This document shows, one piece after another, positions 1 through 8,999 of a stretch of DNA of 64,000 nt (position 1 is its first letter; every line of letters starts with the position of its first letter). Source of the DNA: Desulfatitalea tepidiphila (lineage in GTDB: Bacteria > Desulfobacterota > Desulfobacteria > Desulfobacterales > Desulfosarcinaceae). The stretch spans positions 1,240,001-1,304,000 of the forward strand of contig NZ_BCAG01000003.1 of NCBI RefSeq assembly GCF_001293685.1. The letters are read 5' to 3'. The position numbers were made by a program, and so were the translations under genes. Below the pieces are notes generated by a model, which worked only from the letters and a program-made list of their open reading frames with translations, ran no database searches and was not told the DNA's origin.

Positions 1-632
1 CGTTCGCAGATATTGACCAGGGAAAGGACGGTTTGCATGGCCGCCATATTCAGATTAACCACCTGGCTGACATCGAGTACGAAACGATTCGCTCCGGCGG
101 AAACCATATGCTCGCTTTTTGTTTTCACCATTTGTTCGATTTCCGAAGCCTTGGCGCGTGTGATCTTTTCCGGCAGGGTCAACACCACAATGTCGCCATC
201 TATAGAGAAAAGATGGTCGCCCTGTCCCTGGGCTCCTGACACGGGTGCGTCGATGCGCGTTTTGAGATCCTCCAGAATCAGTTTGACCCGTTCGATCAAC
301 TGTTCCCCTTTGAAGGGCTTGACGATGTAATCCTTGACGCCCATTTTGACGATGTTCATTACATTGTCCCGACCCGATTCCGCCGTCAACATGATGACCG
401 CCGTGTGTTTCAGCTCGTCGTCGGCCATGAGGCGGCCGAGCATTTCGATGCCGGTCATAACCGGCATGGTAATATCCAATATGATCAGGTCGGGATGAAC
501 TTCAGCCGCCAGGGCCAGACCGTCCCGTCCGTTTTCGGCTTCGAACAATTGGCAATCATAATTTTTGAACGCGTTTTTAACGATCATCCGAATCGTCCGG
601 CTGTCATCAACCGTCACTATTTTATACGTCAT
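1..632 (-). CDS. response regulator with C-terminal STAS-like domain (partial, 3' end outside window)
   Basis: The reading frame starts at 632 behind a GGAGATACCGC ribosome site and runs off the window's left edge, so about 210 residues are visible. Residues 1-125 form a CheY-type receiver: VDDSRTIR with paired acidic residues at the N-terminus, the phospho-acceptor in LIILDITMPVMTG, the conserved Thr in MLTAES and the Lys in DYIVKPF. After a short linker, residues from about 143 (DGDIVVLTLPEKI...FVLDVSQVVNLNMAAMQT) resemble a STAS/anti-sigma-antagonist fold. A phosphorylation-controlled partner-switching role is inferred from this fusion. The receiver call is very secure and the STAS call moderately so. 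No cognate kinase is adjacent; the nearest gene on the same strand is sdhB, 418 bp upstream. Confidence 0.88.
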   Translation of the reverse strand, partial: MTYKIVTVDDSRTIRMIVKNAFKNYDCQLFEAENGRDGLALAAEVHPDLIILDITMPVMTGIEMLGRLMADDELKHTAVIMLTAESGRDNVMNIVKMGVKDYIVKPFKGEQLIERVKLILEDLKTRIDAPVSGAQGQGDHLFSIDGDIVVLTLPEKITRAKASEIEQMVKTKSEHMVSAGANRFVLDVSQVVNLNMAAMQTVLSLVNICE

Positions 633-798
633 GCGGTATCTCCAGTAAGGCCATGGTGACCCGTCCGCTTTGGGTTCAAAAATGTGGCGTTGCTTTTATC
701 CTTATTAAACACAGACTATTCGCGGCTTGGGTGTCGTCCAATGCCGATACACTTCCTATATCGACGCAACCGTCTGGAACTTTAACCATTAAGGAGTT

Positions 799-838
799 GA
801 CGGCACCGCAAAAAGCCCAATATCTGCGGTGCGCTCAT
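799..838 (+). repeat. truncated copy of the dispersed MITE-like element
   Basis: By eye, about 33 of 40 positions match 53345-53384. The match includes the end motif GACGnCACCGnAAAAAG followed by CCCAATATC. The similarity stops abruptly and no right-hand inverted end follows, so this looks like a decayed left end. Confidence 0.5.
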
Positions 839-909
839 CGAACAGACACATGGCGGGAAGTGACAACACTATCTTTACTGGTCGTCGGAGTTGAAGGAGA
901 AGGTGTTGC

Positions 910-1001
910 GGGCGGGCATAAAGCCCGCCCCTAATAGATCTTTTAAAAATGCAATAAGTTGACATGACCTGGCGTTGTAGGGGCGGGGTTAGGCCCCGCC
1001 C
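910..1001. repeat. pair of REP-like GC-rich palindromes
   Basis: Two short dyads lie 45 bp apart. The first is at about 910-932 (GGGCGGGC, AT-containing loop, GCCCGCCC) and the second at 977-1001 (GGGGCGGGG, short loop, CCCCGCCC). Both carry the GTAGGGG or complementary CCCCTA flank, and the two copies face opposite ways. The same sequence family recurs at 61365-61388 and 61432-61457. They may act as mRNA 3'-end stabilisers after sdhB; no T-tract is present. Confidence 0.6.
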
Positions 1002-1050
1002 GGATGAAAACCCAACGCCTCAAGTTCACGGCACGGGCTCAACCCGCATG

Positions 1051-1815
1051 CTATTTGATGGAAGAGCCGAAATGGGCCTTGAAAAATTCCCGATTGAGGC
1101 GGGCGATGTTCGTGATCGATATTTCCTTGGGGCATTCGGCTTCACATTCGGTTTCATTGCTGCAGTTGCCGAACCCCCGAGCGTCCATTTCGCGTATCAT
1201 GGCAATGGCGCGCCGGGCGGCTTCGGGCCGCCCCTGGGGCAGAAGGGCCATTTGCGAAATTTTGGCACTTACAAAAAGCATGGCAGACGCATTGGGACAG
1301 GCCGCCACGCAGGCGCCGCATCCGATGCATTGGGCGGCGTCCATGGCCAGCTCGGCCTTTTCCTGGGGCACCGGGATGGCGTTGGCATCCTGGGCGCCGC
1401 CGGCGCTGACGGAGATGTAGCCGCCGGCTTGAATAATTTTGTCCAGGGGACTGCGATCCACGACCAGGTCCTTGATCACTTTAAAAGCCATGGCGCGGAA
1501 AGGCTCGATGGCAATGACATCGCCGTCTTTAAAATGACGCATGTGCAGTTGACACAAGGTGGTGCCTTTGAGCGCACCGTGCGGGCGCCCGTTGATGACG
1601 GCACCGCACATGCCGCAGATACCTTCCCGGCAGTCGTTATCGAAAGCGATCGGTTCCTTGCCTTCCAGGGTCAACTGGTCGTTCACCACGTCAAGCATTT
1701 CGAGAAAAGACATTTCGGTGGAAATGTCATTGGCCTGGTGCGTTTCAAAGCAGCCTTTGTCCTGGGGGCCTTTCTGGCGCCACACTTTGAGGGTGAGGTG
1801 GATGCTCTTGCTCAC
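1051..1815 (-). CDS. sdhB: succinate dehydrogenase / fumarate reductase iron-sulfur subunit
   Basis: This 254-residue electron-transfer subunit carries electrons between the flavoprotein and the membrane quinone site. Cysteines for the [2Fe-2S] cluster lie in [12 protein letters not shown], with a fourth Cys about 23 residues later (TTLCQLH). The second cluster set is [12 protein letters not shown] (C-x2-C-x2-C-x3-CP). The third is spread over [14 protein letters not shown]. The length and the compact N-terminus match subunits of the single-cytochrome (b558, type B) enzymes rather than the E. coli four-subunit type. The start overlaps the sdhA stop by four bases, so the two are translationally coupled. 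The direction of catalysis (succinate oxidation or fumarate reduction) cannot be decided from the sequence. Confidence 0.96.
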   Translation of the reverse strand: MSKSIHLTLKVWRQKGPQDKGCFETHQANDISTEMSFLEMLDVVNDQLTLEGKEPIAFDNDCREGICGMCGAVINGRPHGALKGTTLCQLHMRHFKDGDVIAIEPFRAMAFKVIKDLVVDRSPLDKIIQAGGYISVSAGGAQDANAIPVPQEKAELAMDAAQCIGCGACVAACPNASAMLFVSAKISQMALLPQGRPEAARRAIAMIREMDARGFGNCSNETECEAECPKEISITNIARLNREFFKAHFGSSIK

Positions 1816-3725
1816 TTGTAGCTCCTTTGCGTAAGTTGGACATTTTCAAATGCCAGCGGCTCTTTGTGAAGTTCCGGGGCCTGACCGTGACCCTTGAACT
1901 CCCATGCGGCGACATGGCAATAATCCTCGTCATTGCGTAGCGCTTCGTTCTCCTCGGTTTGGTAGGCTTCGTTGAAGTGGCCACCACACGACTCCTGGCG
2001 GGCCAATGCGTCATCGAGCAACAACTCGGCAAACTCGAGGAAATCCGCCACTCGGCCGGCCCGTTCCAGGCTCTGATTGAAATCCGCGATAGAACCCGGT
2101 ACCTTGACATTTTTCCAGAATTCATCCCTCAGTTCCTGGATCATGCCGCGTGCCTTTTCCAGTCCGGCGTTGTTGCGCGACATTCCGCAATGGTCCCACA
2201 TGATCAGGCCCAGATGCCTGTGGAAATCATCCACCGTTCTTTTGCCCTGGATGCTGAGCAGTTTGTCGATACGCTCCCGGGTGGCTTTTTCCGATGCCTC
2301 GAATTCAGCCTGGGAGGTGTTCACATCCAATTTGGTGGCGCCGGTCAAGTAGCCGCCGATGGTATAGGGAAGGACGAAGTAGCCGTCTGCCAGGCCCTGC
2401 ATCAGAGCGCTTGCGCCAAGGCGATTGGCGCCGTGGTCCGAGAAATTGGCTTCACCGATAACAAAAAGTCCCGGGACGTTGCTCATCAAGTTGTAGTCCA
2501 CCCAGAGCCCGCCCATAGTGTAGTGGACTGCGGGATAGATCATCATCGGGGTGGTGTAGGGATCCTCACCGGTGATTTTTTCATACATCTGGAACAGGTT
2601 GCCGTATTTTCGTGCAATCACATCCTTGCCGTCACGTTTGATGGCATCGGCGAAATCGAGGTAGACGGCCAGTCTGGTGTCGCCGACCCCCTTGTTTTCG
2701 TCGCATTGGGCCTTGGCATTTCTGGATGCCACGTCCCGGGGTACCAGGTTTCCAAAGCTCGGGTATTTGCGCTCCAGGTAATAATCCCTCTCGTTTTCGG
2801 GGATCTGGTGGGGCGGACGGGTGTCGCCGGGCTTCTTCGGCACCCAGACCCGGCCGTCATTGCGCAGGCTTTCACTCATAAGGGTGAGTTTGGACTGATA
2901 GGTGCCGTGCACCGGAATACAGGTCGGATGGATCTGGGTAAAACAGGGATTGGCGAAAAACGCGCCTTTGAGGTAGGCCCGATACGCGGCGGTCACATTG
3001 GAGCCCATGGCATTGGTGGAGAGGAAAAAGACGTTGCCATAGCCACCGGTGGCCAGGACCACCGCATCGGCCGCATGGCGTTCGAGCTGCCCGTTGATCA
3101 GGTTACGGACCACGATGCCCTTGGCGTGACCATTGACCAGCACCAGGTCGAGCATTTCACGACGGGGATACATTGTCACTTTTCCCATGGCCACCTGGCG
3201 CATCAAGCTGCCGTAAGCTCCCAGCAACAATTGTTGCCCGGTCTGACCGCGTGCATAGAAGGTACGCGAGACCTGGGCGCCGCCGAACGAGCGGTTGGCC
3301 AACAACCCGCCATATTCGCGGGCAAAGGGAATTCCCTGGGCCACACAATGGTCGATGATATTGTTGCTCACCTGGGCCAGGCGGTAGACATTGGCTTCGC
3401 GTGCCCTGAAATCCCCTCCCTTGATCGTGTCATAAAAAAGTCGCCAGATACTGTCGCCGTCGTTGGGGTAGTTTTTGGCGGCATTGATTCCGCCCTGGGC
3501 GGCAATACTGTGCGCCCGCCTGGGGCTGTCTTGAAAACAGAAGGATTTGACGTTGTATCCGAGTTCCGCCAGAGTGGCGGCCGCCGATCCACCGGCCAAA
3601 CCCGTACCCACCACGATAATATCGAACTTGCGTTTGTTGGCCGGGTTGACCAGCTTGAGTTCGAAGCGGTGACGATCCCACTTGTCCTTTAATGATCCCG
3701 CAGGAACCTTGCCGTCGAGCAACAT
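1812..3725 (-). CDS. sdhA: succinate dehydrogenase / fumarate reductase flavoprotein subunit
   Basis: This is the catalytic subunit (637 residues, normal length for type B enzymes). It interconverts succinate and fumarate on the cytoplasmic face. The dinucleotide-binding glycines are in [13 protein letters not shown] (residues 39-50). The covalent FAD histidine is predicted at H72 in [14 protein letters not shown]. The active-site region [20 protein letters not shown] follows, and a later helix carries the conserved [17 protein letters not shown]. The start at 3725 lies 15 bp after the sdhC stop. It is the middle gene of sdhC-sdhA-sdhB. A large open frame on the opposite strand over this gene is a codon-bias shadow. 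Confidence 0.97.
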   Translation of the reverse strand: MLLDGKVPAGSLKDKWDRHRFELKLVNPANKRKFDIIVVGTGLAGGSAAATLAELGYNVKSFCFQDSPRRAHSIAAQGGINAAKNYPNDGDSIWRLFYDTIKGGDFRAREANVYRLAQVSNNIIDHCVAQGIPFAREYGGLLANRSFGGAQVSRTFYARGQTGQQLLLGAYGSLMRQVAMGKVTMYPRREMLDLVLVNGHAKGIVVRNLINGQLERHAADAVVLATGGYGNVFFLSTNAMGSNVTAAYRAYLKGAFFANPCFTQIHPTCIPVHGTYQSKLTLMSESLRNDGRVWVPKKPGDTRPPHQIPENERDYYLERKYPSFGNLVPRDVASRNAKAQCDENKGVGDTRLAVYLDFADAIKRDGKDVIARKYGNLFQMYEKITGEDPYTTPMMIYPAVHYTMGGLWVDYNLMSNVPGLFVIGEANFSDHGANRLGASALMQGLADGYFVLPYTIGGYLTGATKLDVNTSQAEFEASEKATRERIDKLLSIQGKRTVDDFHRHLGLIMWDHCGMSRNNAGLEKARGMIQELRDEFWKNVKVPGSIADFNQSLERAGRVADFLEFAELLLDDALARQESCGGHFNEAYQTEENEALRNDEDYCHVAAWEFKGHGQAPELHKEPLAFENVQLTQRSYK

Positions 3726-3740
3726 AGGTTATCCTTTCTG

Positions 3741-4382
3741 TTATGCGCTGATGGAAACGAAGATGGGCAGTATGCCAAAACCAAAGCCGACCACCAGGGC
3801 AAACACGATACTCAAGGTCCGAATCATCGGCATATATTTGGGGTGGTTGGCGCCGACGGTTTGAAATGCACTCCAGAACCCGTGACTGACATGCACGGCT
3901 GCCACAATCATGGCGATCACATAGATGCCGACATACATGGGGCTGGCAAACGCCTGGGAAACGATGTCGAAGATAGTCGTCTGGGTCTTGTCGACAAAAT
4001 GAAAATTGATCAGGTGAAAAACGATAAAGGCCAGCAACAGGACGCCCGTATATGGCATCGTCGCAGATCCGATCGTTCGCCCGCCGGCGCTTTTATTCAC
4101 CGCATAGCGGTTGGGCCTGGCCTTGATATTCTGGTAAAACAAGGTCAGTCCGGTTACAATGTGTACCAGGGCAAACAGCAACAATACCCATTCGCCTACC
4201 AACAGGAGAACCCCCAGGGCGTGCAGGTGGGCGGCGTAACTATTGAACATCTCCCTGCCCCCGAACAACGTCAAATTGCCGGCAAGATGCACGGCCAGAA
4301 ACAGGCAGAAACAAAATCCGGTCAGAGCCATCATCAGCTTTTTGCCGATCGATGAAGCCAGCGTATCCAACAACCACTTCAT
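3741..4382 (-). CDS. sdhC: succinate dehydrogenase cytochrome b558 membrane subunit
   Basis: This 213-residue integral membrane subunit anchors SdhAB and should bind two haems b and quinone. Hydrophobic segments lie near residues 15-35, 60-80, 105-125, 150-172 and 188-208, matching the five-helix b558 architecture. Histidines within or at the ends of helices (AVHLAGN, HLHALG, LVHIV, VFHLINFH, AVHVSHGF) are the candidate haem ligands. It is the first gene of the sdh operon and has a strong GGAGG seven bases before its ATG. No sdhD is present, as expected for the type B enzyme. Confidence 0.93.
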   Translation of the reverse strand: MKWLLDTLASSIGKKLMMALTGFCFCLFLAVHLAGNLTLFGGREMFNSYAAHLHALGVLLLVGEWVLLLFALVHIVTGLTLFYQNIKARPNRYAVNKSAGGRTIGSATMPYTGVLLLAFIVFHLINFHFVDKTQTTIFDIVSQAFASPMYVGIYVIAMIVAAVHVSHGFWSAFQTVGANHPKYMPMIRTLSIVFALVVGFGFGILPIFVSISA

Positions 4383-4579
4383 AAACGCCTCCGTTTCCTG
4401 AGTTGTGACTTGGGCCGACCCTATTCATCGCCAGAAAAATGACCTGCTATTTGCTGGCAACGTTGTTACTGTTTTGTTTGCATGAAACCCGCGAAAAGAA
4501 GATGCTCTCGAAAAAAAATTCCAAATTCAAGGCTATTTCACTCGCAAGAGATGAACGCTAAGAAAGAACATTGTTACTG

Positions 4580-5128
4580 TCAACAAAAAAGTCTATACCA
4601 CCAATCGTCCCGATGGGAATCGATCAACGCCTGTGCCAACTGCCTGGCCACATCGGTCTGCATACGATCGAGGACGTGCGGCAGCCATTTCTGTGGAGAT
4701 TGGTAACCCACATCCTTTAAGCATTTGAGGTCCACGAGGAGCGCCAGTTGATCTGCGTCGCGGGCCAGTTTGGATTCCAGCGATGTGCCTTGGTTGAACT
4801 CAGCCAGAAGGGAACCGATCTGATCACCGAATGGCAGGCCCCGCAAGGCATCGACCCTTGCTTCAGCCTCATCGGGTTTCACATAGCGTTTTTGGACGTA
4901 GTTTAGATCACCGGTGCGTGCTTCGGGAAGGTCATGCATCAGACACATGCTGATCAGGCGCTCGCTGTCGGCCATGGGTTCCAACTTAGCCAACACAAAG
5001 GCAATGAAGGTGGCGGCATAAGTGTGCTCGGCGACCGATTCTCCTCCGGCGCCGAGAAACTGGTAGCCGCTGCGCGGTATCTGTTTCAAGAAGAGTGCTT
5101 CGAATACGAGTGCTGCAATTCTTTCCAT
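4580..5128 (-). CDS. HD-domain hydrolase, YfbR-like 5'-deoxynucleotidase family
   Basis: This protein of about 182 residues has the metal-binding HD pattern: H35 (AEHTYAA), the H65-D66 doublet in MHDLPEA, and D124 (ARDADQLA). These match the small HD hydrolases related to YfbR and to eukaryotic HDDC2, which remove phosphate from deoxynucleoside monophosphates. Substrate specificity is inferred from the family only. I place the start at 5128 because GGGAG sits six bases before that ATG; the longer frame (5140) has no ribosome site. A 9-bp inverted repeat lies just upstream. The gene stands alone, divergent from tolQ. Confidence 0.82.
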   Translation of the reverse strand: MERIAALVFEALFLKQIPRSGYQFLGAGGESVAEHTYAATFIAFVLAKLEPMADSERLISMCLMHDLPEARTGDLNYVQKRYVKPDEAEARVDALRGLPFGDQIGSLLAEFNQGTSLESKLARDADQLALLVDLKCLKDVGYQSPQKWLPHVLDRMQTDVARQLAQALIDSHRDDWWYRLFC

Positions 5129-5147
5129 TATTACTCCCATCTTTTGA

Positions 5148-5173
5148 GAATAGATCCATCTGGCGATCTATTC
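5148..5173. promoter_or_regulatory. 9-bp perfect inverted repeat upstream of the HD hydrolase
   Basis: GAATAGATC and its complement GATCTATTC are separated by eight bases, about 20 bp before the HD gene's start. This could be an operator or a leader hairpin. On the minus strand it also lies inside a possible 14-codon leader frame that stops right before the HD start codon. Confidence 0.3.
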
Positions 5174-5276
5174 ATAGTTTAGTTCATTGATATCCATCTA
5201 TAAGAGAAGCAGGATTGGCATCCGTCATCGAAATTGTGCGCCGAAAAGATGGTGCGTTGCGGGCCATCCAATTGAC

Positions 5277-5303
5277 TTGACACATAAGGCCAATTTATAT
5301 AAT
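5277..5303 (+). promoter_or_regulatory. putative sigma-70 promoter upstream of tolQ
   Basis: TTGACA (5277-5282) and TATAAT (5298-5303) are both consensus hexamers, but the spacer is only 15 bp. The surrounding 5290-5340 is strongly AT-rich compared with neighbouring genes. It would give a leader of about 200 nt before tolQ at 5510. The rest of 5174-5509 shows no gene. Confidence 0.45.
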
Positions 5304-5509
5304 TTAGTCAATCAAATAAAATCTATTAAAGCTTTTTCAAAGGTTAATCATTTCACGGCGCACAAATCATTTTTTCAGGCAAAAGGCCTAAACCTGCAAC
5401 CATTACCTCACCCGAAAGCGCAATTTTTCCATTCTATTCTCGACGGTGTGATTTTTGAGGCGATGGCGTGTGCGGTTTTCGCAGGCACAAAGCGTAGGAG
5501 AATGGATAC

Positions 5510-6235
5510 ATGACTCAAACGGATATCGATATCATCCAAATTGTTGGCAGTGCCGGTCTAATGGTGCAGTTTGTGTTGTTGTTGCTCCTGTTTTTCTCGG
5601 TCACCTCCTGGGCCATCATTATTATAAAGTGGCGGTATATTCAGAAAGCTTTCCGTGAATCGACGCTTTTTACCGAACATTTCTGGAAAACAAGGGACCT
5701 GGCGGGCGCGTATGCCAAGGCCAAAGAGCTGACCGGATGCCCGGTGGCCAGAATTTTCAGGATCGGTTACGTCGAATTGAAACGGGTCACCCAGTCGGGC
5801 CGGGGAAAAGGCCAGGAAGCGGGGCAGGAAGGGGCGGCCCCGATGAGTACGCGCATCACCGGTGCGGACAATGTCAAGCGCGCTTTGCGTCGCGCCATCA
5901 ACAGCGAAACCACGCGCATGACCCAAATGGTGCCGTTTTTGGCCACGACAGGAAACACTACCCCGTTTATCGGGCTTTTTGGGACCGTATGGGGCATCAT
6001 GAATTCTTTCCACAGTATCGGTCAGCGAGGGTCTGCCAGCTTGGCAGTCGTCGCACCGGGCATTTCCGAAGCGCTTATCGCGACGGCCGCAGGGTTGGCC
6101 GTGGCTATCCCCGCTGTCATCGCGTTTAATTTTTTCATGCAAAAGATACGGGTGGTCGAAACCGAGCTGATCAGCTTTTCAGCCGATTTCCTCAATATCA
6201 TCGAACGCGATATTATTTCCGGCAATCAACCCTAG
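5510..6235 (+). CDS. tolQ: Tol-Pal system stator protein TolQ
   Basis: This 241-residue inner-membrane protein of the MotA/TolQ/ExbB family, with TolR, converts proton flow into force on TolA. The first membrane helix is at about 17-39. A cytoplasmic stretch follows with a Gly/Gln/Glu-rich insert (residues 102-112). The conserved second-helix region reads FIGLFGTVWGIMNSF, and the third helix includes the Ala/Gly-rich ATAAGLAVAIPAVIAF. The identity as TolQ rather than ExbB rests on the downstream tolR-tolA-tolB-pal-cpoB order. It is the first gene of the operon. Confidence 0.94.
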   Translation: MTQTDIDIIQIVGSAGLMVQFVLLLLLFFSVTSWAIIIIKWRYIQKAFRESTLFTEHFWKTRDLAGAYAKAKELTGCPVARIFRIGYVELKRVTQSGRGKGQEAGQEGAAPMSTRITGADNVKRALRRAINSETTRMTQMVPFLATTGNTTPFIGLFGTVWGIMNSFHSIGQRGSASLAVVAPGISEALIATAAGLAVAIPAVIAFNFFMQKIRVVETELISFSADFLNIIERDIISGNQP

Positions 6236-6314
6236 CCGGTGTATCCGAAATCATGGAACAGGCCCTGAACAAATGGGCTATCATTACGGCAATGGCGACT
6301 TAGAGGATTAAGAA

Positions 6315-6746
6315 ATGGCCCTCGACACCAATACCGATCGTCTGATGTCCGATATCAACGTCACCCCTTTCGTGGACGTGATGCTGGTGCTGCTGATTAT
6401 TTTTATGGTGACGGCCCCTATGATGATGCAGGGGGTTGATGTGAACTTGCCCGAAGCGACCACAAAACCCCTCGTGGCCCAAAAAGATAACCTGGTGGTT
6501 TCCATCGACCAGGATCAACAGGTTTACATAAACGATTTCGCCGTGGAAGTGGATTATTTGAGAGAGAAGTTGCAAAAAATTTTGGAAAATCGATCCGATC
6601 GTGCTGTCTACTTCAAGGCCGACCGAAGTGTTCCATACGGTACGGCAGTAAAGGTGATGGCCGAGATTAAAGGCGCCGGCGTCGATAAGATCGGCATGGT
6701 GACCATACCGGTGGAAGAAGATCGCGGAGCAGGTAATAAGCGATAA
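6315..6746 (+). CDS. tolR: Tol-Pal system protein TolR (ExbD/TolR family)
   Basis: This 143-residue protein has one membrane helix (about 19-37) and a periplasmic domain. The start of the helix carries D21 in NVTPFVDVMLVLLIIF, the position of the essential proton-path aspartate of TolR/ExbD. The periplasmic part contains the typical DVNLPEA and KADRSVPYG segments. An AGAGGATTAAGAA ribosome site precedes the ATG. It lies 79 bp after tolQ and 11 bp before tolA and forms the stator with TolQ. Confidence 0.94.
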   Translation: MALDTNTDRLMSDINVTPFVDVMLVLLIIFMVTAPMMMQGVDVNLPEATTKPLVAQKDNLVVSIDQDQQVYINDFAVEVDYLREKLQKILENRSDRAVYFKADRSVPYGTAVKVMAEIKGAGVDKIGMVTIPVEEDRGAGNKR

Positions 6747-6757
6747 GCGATGGTGAA

Positions 6758-7627
6758 ATGATTTCTGGAATCATGTCATATCCACACGGCGAGCATCGTA
6801 ATCCGTTCTTCTGGCCTTTTTTATTCAGTTTCCTGGGGCATATACTGCTGTTCGCATTTATCCTCTACACACCGAAACCGGATGTCGGAGAGAGCTTTTT
6901 CCCATCGGTTATCGATGTGCAGATGGTGGATGTTCAGGCCACCTCGCCGTCGTCCGAAAAGTCGTCGAAAGCTGCAGACGAAAAGGTTGCTCCTTTAGAG
7001 GAAACGGAACCGGAACAGGTCCAGATAGAGGAAGCACAGCCCCCCAAGCCTGCTGCGGAGGCGGAGGTGTCGCTTGCCCCAGCCACGCCCAAGACCAAGA
7101 CCGCCCTCAAATACAAGACCTTAAAAACCCAGGAAGTTTTAAAGAGCACGCTGGAGCGGATTGAAAAAAAAGTAGAAGTCGCGCCCCCCCGGCCATTGGA
7201 AGATACGATCAAACGCTTGAGGGAAAAGGTGGAAAAGGAGGGGCGCCCCGATTCAGCGGAAACAACCGGAAGTGGGGAAGGTACGGCGACAAGTGGGAAA
7301 ATGGGGTTTGGGGGTGGTGGAAAGCAAGAGGGTGAACTCATAGATATGTACAGGCTCGAGATTGCCTATGCCATTCAAAAGAATTGGGCTTATGCCGATC
7401 AACTGGGCGGAGACAAGGGGCATCTCGTGGCCAGTATCGTGATGAAGGTACTTCCTGATGGTCGGATCGAAGATATTTTCTTTACCGACCGTTCGGGAAA
7501 CCCTTATTTGGACGATTCGGCCTACAAGGCGATCATAAAATCCAGCCCGGTCAGGCCGCATCCGGATGGCCTGAACCGCCCTTTTATTGAAATGGGTCTG
7601 CGGTTTACGCCCAAAGGCGTACAGTAG
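6758..7627 (+). CDS. tolA: TolA-like / TonB C-terminal energy-transducing protein
   Basis: This 289-residue protein has one membrane anchor (about 19-37), a long acidic Pro/Glu/Lys linker (50-165) and a Gly-rich hinge (MGFGGGGKQEG). Its C-terminal domain of about 95 residues is of the TonB/TolA type (AYAIQKNWAYAD ... VMKVLPDGRIEDI ... SPVRPHPDGL). It should span the periplasm to reach Pal/TolB. The linker is shorter and less Ala-rich than the long helix of E. coli TolA, so the assignment rests on the C-terminal domain and the operon position. The start could be 6758 or the second Met at 6773, since neither has a strong ribosome site. Confidence 0.86.
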   Translation: MISGIMSYPHGEHRNPFFWPFLFSFLGHILLFAFILYTPKPDVGESFFPSVIDVQMVDVQATSPSSEKSSKAADEKVAPLEETEPEQVQIEEAQPPKPAAEAEVSLAPATPKTKTALKYKTLKTQEVLKSTLERIEKKVEVAPPRPLEDTIKRLREKVEKEGRPDSAETTGSGEGTATSGKMGFGGGGKQEGELIDMYRLEIAYAIQKNWAYADQLGGDKGHLVASIVMKVLPDGRIEDIFFTDRSGNPYLDDSAYKAIIKSSPVRPHPDGLNRPFIEMGLRFTPKGVQ

Positions 7628-7634
7628 AGGAGAT

Positions 7635-8963
7635 ATGCGACACAACAATTGGATGTACCATTTTATGAAAGTGTTGATTTTTGTCGGATGCCTATGCATC
7701 CCAGGGGAGGGTTTGGGCGACGTTCAATACATCGATTTGACCAATCCTTTTCTAAGAAAAATACCCATGGCCGTGCCGGTATTCAGCCCCGTTTCACCTG
7801 GCGGCGCCAATGGCGCTTTGAACGCCGGTCTGGCGGACAGCCTATCGCGCATGCTCGACTTTACAGGGTATTTCAAGATCCTGGACAGAGGGTCTTTTCT
7901 TCATGACCCGAAAAGTGGAAATATCACCCAGAACAAGATTAACTTCCAGAACTGGACGACTGTCGGCGCCGAGCTGCTGATCACCGGAGGCGTGAATGTT
8001 CAGGCCGACGAGCTCGTGTTGGAGTTAAGGTTGTTCGATACATTCAAGGCTTCTCTGGTGGTGGGCAAGCGTTACCGCGGTCGTGTACAAGATCAGCGGG
8101 ATATGATTCGCCGTTTTTGCGCCGAAGTCATTCAGGCCCTAACGGGGAACCAGGGGGTTTTCGATAGTCAAATCGCCTTCGTTTCAAATGGAACGGGACA
8201 AAAAGAAATTTACGTTTGTGAATTTGACGGCCATGATGTCCGGCAGGTCACGAAAAATCGCAGCATCACCTCTTTTCCCGCCTGGTCTTCCGATGGACGC
8301 TATCTCGCATTTACCTCCTTTGCAAAGGGACCTGCGAAAATCCACGTGCGAGACTTGAAGAGCGACCTGGAGACGATTTTCAATTTCAGTGGAGGCCAAA
8401 TCGCGCCCGCATGGGTCCCGCACCGATTCGAACTCACGGCCACCTTGTCCTTGGGGGGAGACCAGGAAATTTATTTATTGACCGGTGGGGGGAAAATGAT
8501 TAAAAGGGTGACCAATAGCCCGGGAATTGATGTGGATGCGACATGGTCGCCCGATGGCCGCATGATAGCTTTCGTTTCCAATCGGGCAGGGACTCCACAA
8601 ATCTACGTCCAGGAAATGGGCAGCAACCGCATACAACGACTGACGTTTGAAGGGCGATACAATACGCAGCCCAGTTGGTCCCCCAAAGGCGATAAAATCG
8701 CCTATTCATCCATGGCGGAAGGGCAAATAAATATCCACGTCATCGATATCGAGGGAAATCACCCAATCAGACTAACCTACAATCAAGGCGATAACGAAGC
8801 ACCATCCTGGTCGCCTGACGGAAGTCTTATCGCATTTAAATCCACCCGAGAGGGTGTGGCGAGAATATACATCATGACAGCATATGGAACGGACCAGAGG
8901 CGTCTGTTGGCCCTTTCCGGAGAACAGAGTCAACCCAGATGGTCGCCGAACATACTACCGTAA
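7635..8963 (+). CDS. tolB: Tol-Pal system periplasmic beta-propeller protein TolB
   Basis: This protein of 442 residues begins with a hydrophobic export signal (about 8-30). Next is the TolB N-terminal domain (DFTGYFKILDRGSF...). A six-bladed propeller of repeating motifs follows: FPAWSSDGRYLAF, DATWSPDGRMIAF, PSWSPKGDKIAY and PSWSPDGSLIAF. It links Pal and TolA in the periplasm. I chose 7635 because GAGGAGAT stands directly before it; the longer frame overlaps the end of tolA without a ribosome site. It sits 7 bp after tolA. Confidence 0.95.
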   Translation: MRHNNWMYHFMKVLIFVGCLCIPGEGLGDVQYIDLTNPFLRKIPMAVPVFSPVSPGGANGALNAGLADSLSRMLDFTGYFKILDRGSFLHDPKSGNITQNKINFQNWTTVGAELLITGGVNVQADELVLELRLFDTFKASLVVGKRYRGRVQDQRDMIRRFCAEVIQALTGNQGVFDSQIAFVSNGTGQKEIYVCEFDGHDVRQVTKNRSITSFPAWSSDGRYLAFTSFAKGPAKIHVRDLKSDLETIFNFSGGQIAPAWVPHRFELTATLSLGGDQEIYLLTGGGKMIKRVTNSPGIDVDATWSPDGRMIAFVSNRAGTPQIYVQEMGSNRIQRLTFEGRYNTQPSWSPKGDKIAYSSMAEGQINIHVIDIEGNHPIRLTYNQGDNEAPSWSPDGSLIAFKSTREGVARIYIMTAYGTDQRRLLALSGEQSQPRWSPNILP

Positions 8964-8999
8964 AGTTGTTGTAGCGGCATCGAAAAAAAGGAGGAAAAA

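Larger units (their letters stand above)
633..1050. other. 418-bp gene-free interval with repeat fragments
   Basis: No convincing gene is seen between the response regulator start and the sdhB stop. The interval holds a 40-bp match to the MITE-like element found at 53345-53469, and two GC-rich palindromes of a family that recurs near 61400. The promoter of the leftward response-regulator gene must lie here, but no clear -35/-10 pair could be picked out. Confidence 0.6.

Noticed and set aside
653-934. 93-codon frame in the gap before sdhB
   Set aside because: Runs through the decayed repeat and the palindrome; no ribosome site and no conserved-looking sequence.
964-1821. Long frame antisense to sdhB
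   Set aside because: Overlaps sdhB, starts inside a palindromic repeat and shows no family features.
1959-3692. 577-codon open frame antisense to sdhA
   Set aside because: It lies wholly over a gene with complete flavoprotein motifs on the other strand; its translation has no recognisable domain and reflects codon bias.
4580-5128. Reading the HD protein as part of a defence system with the dGTPase-like gene
   Set aside because: The two lie 44 kb apart among housekeeping genes and match ordinary nucleotide-pool enzymes.
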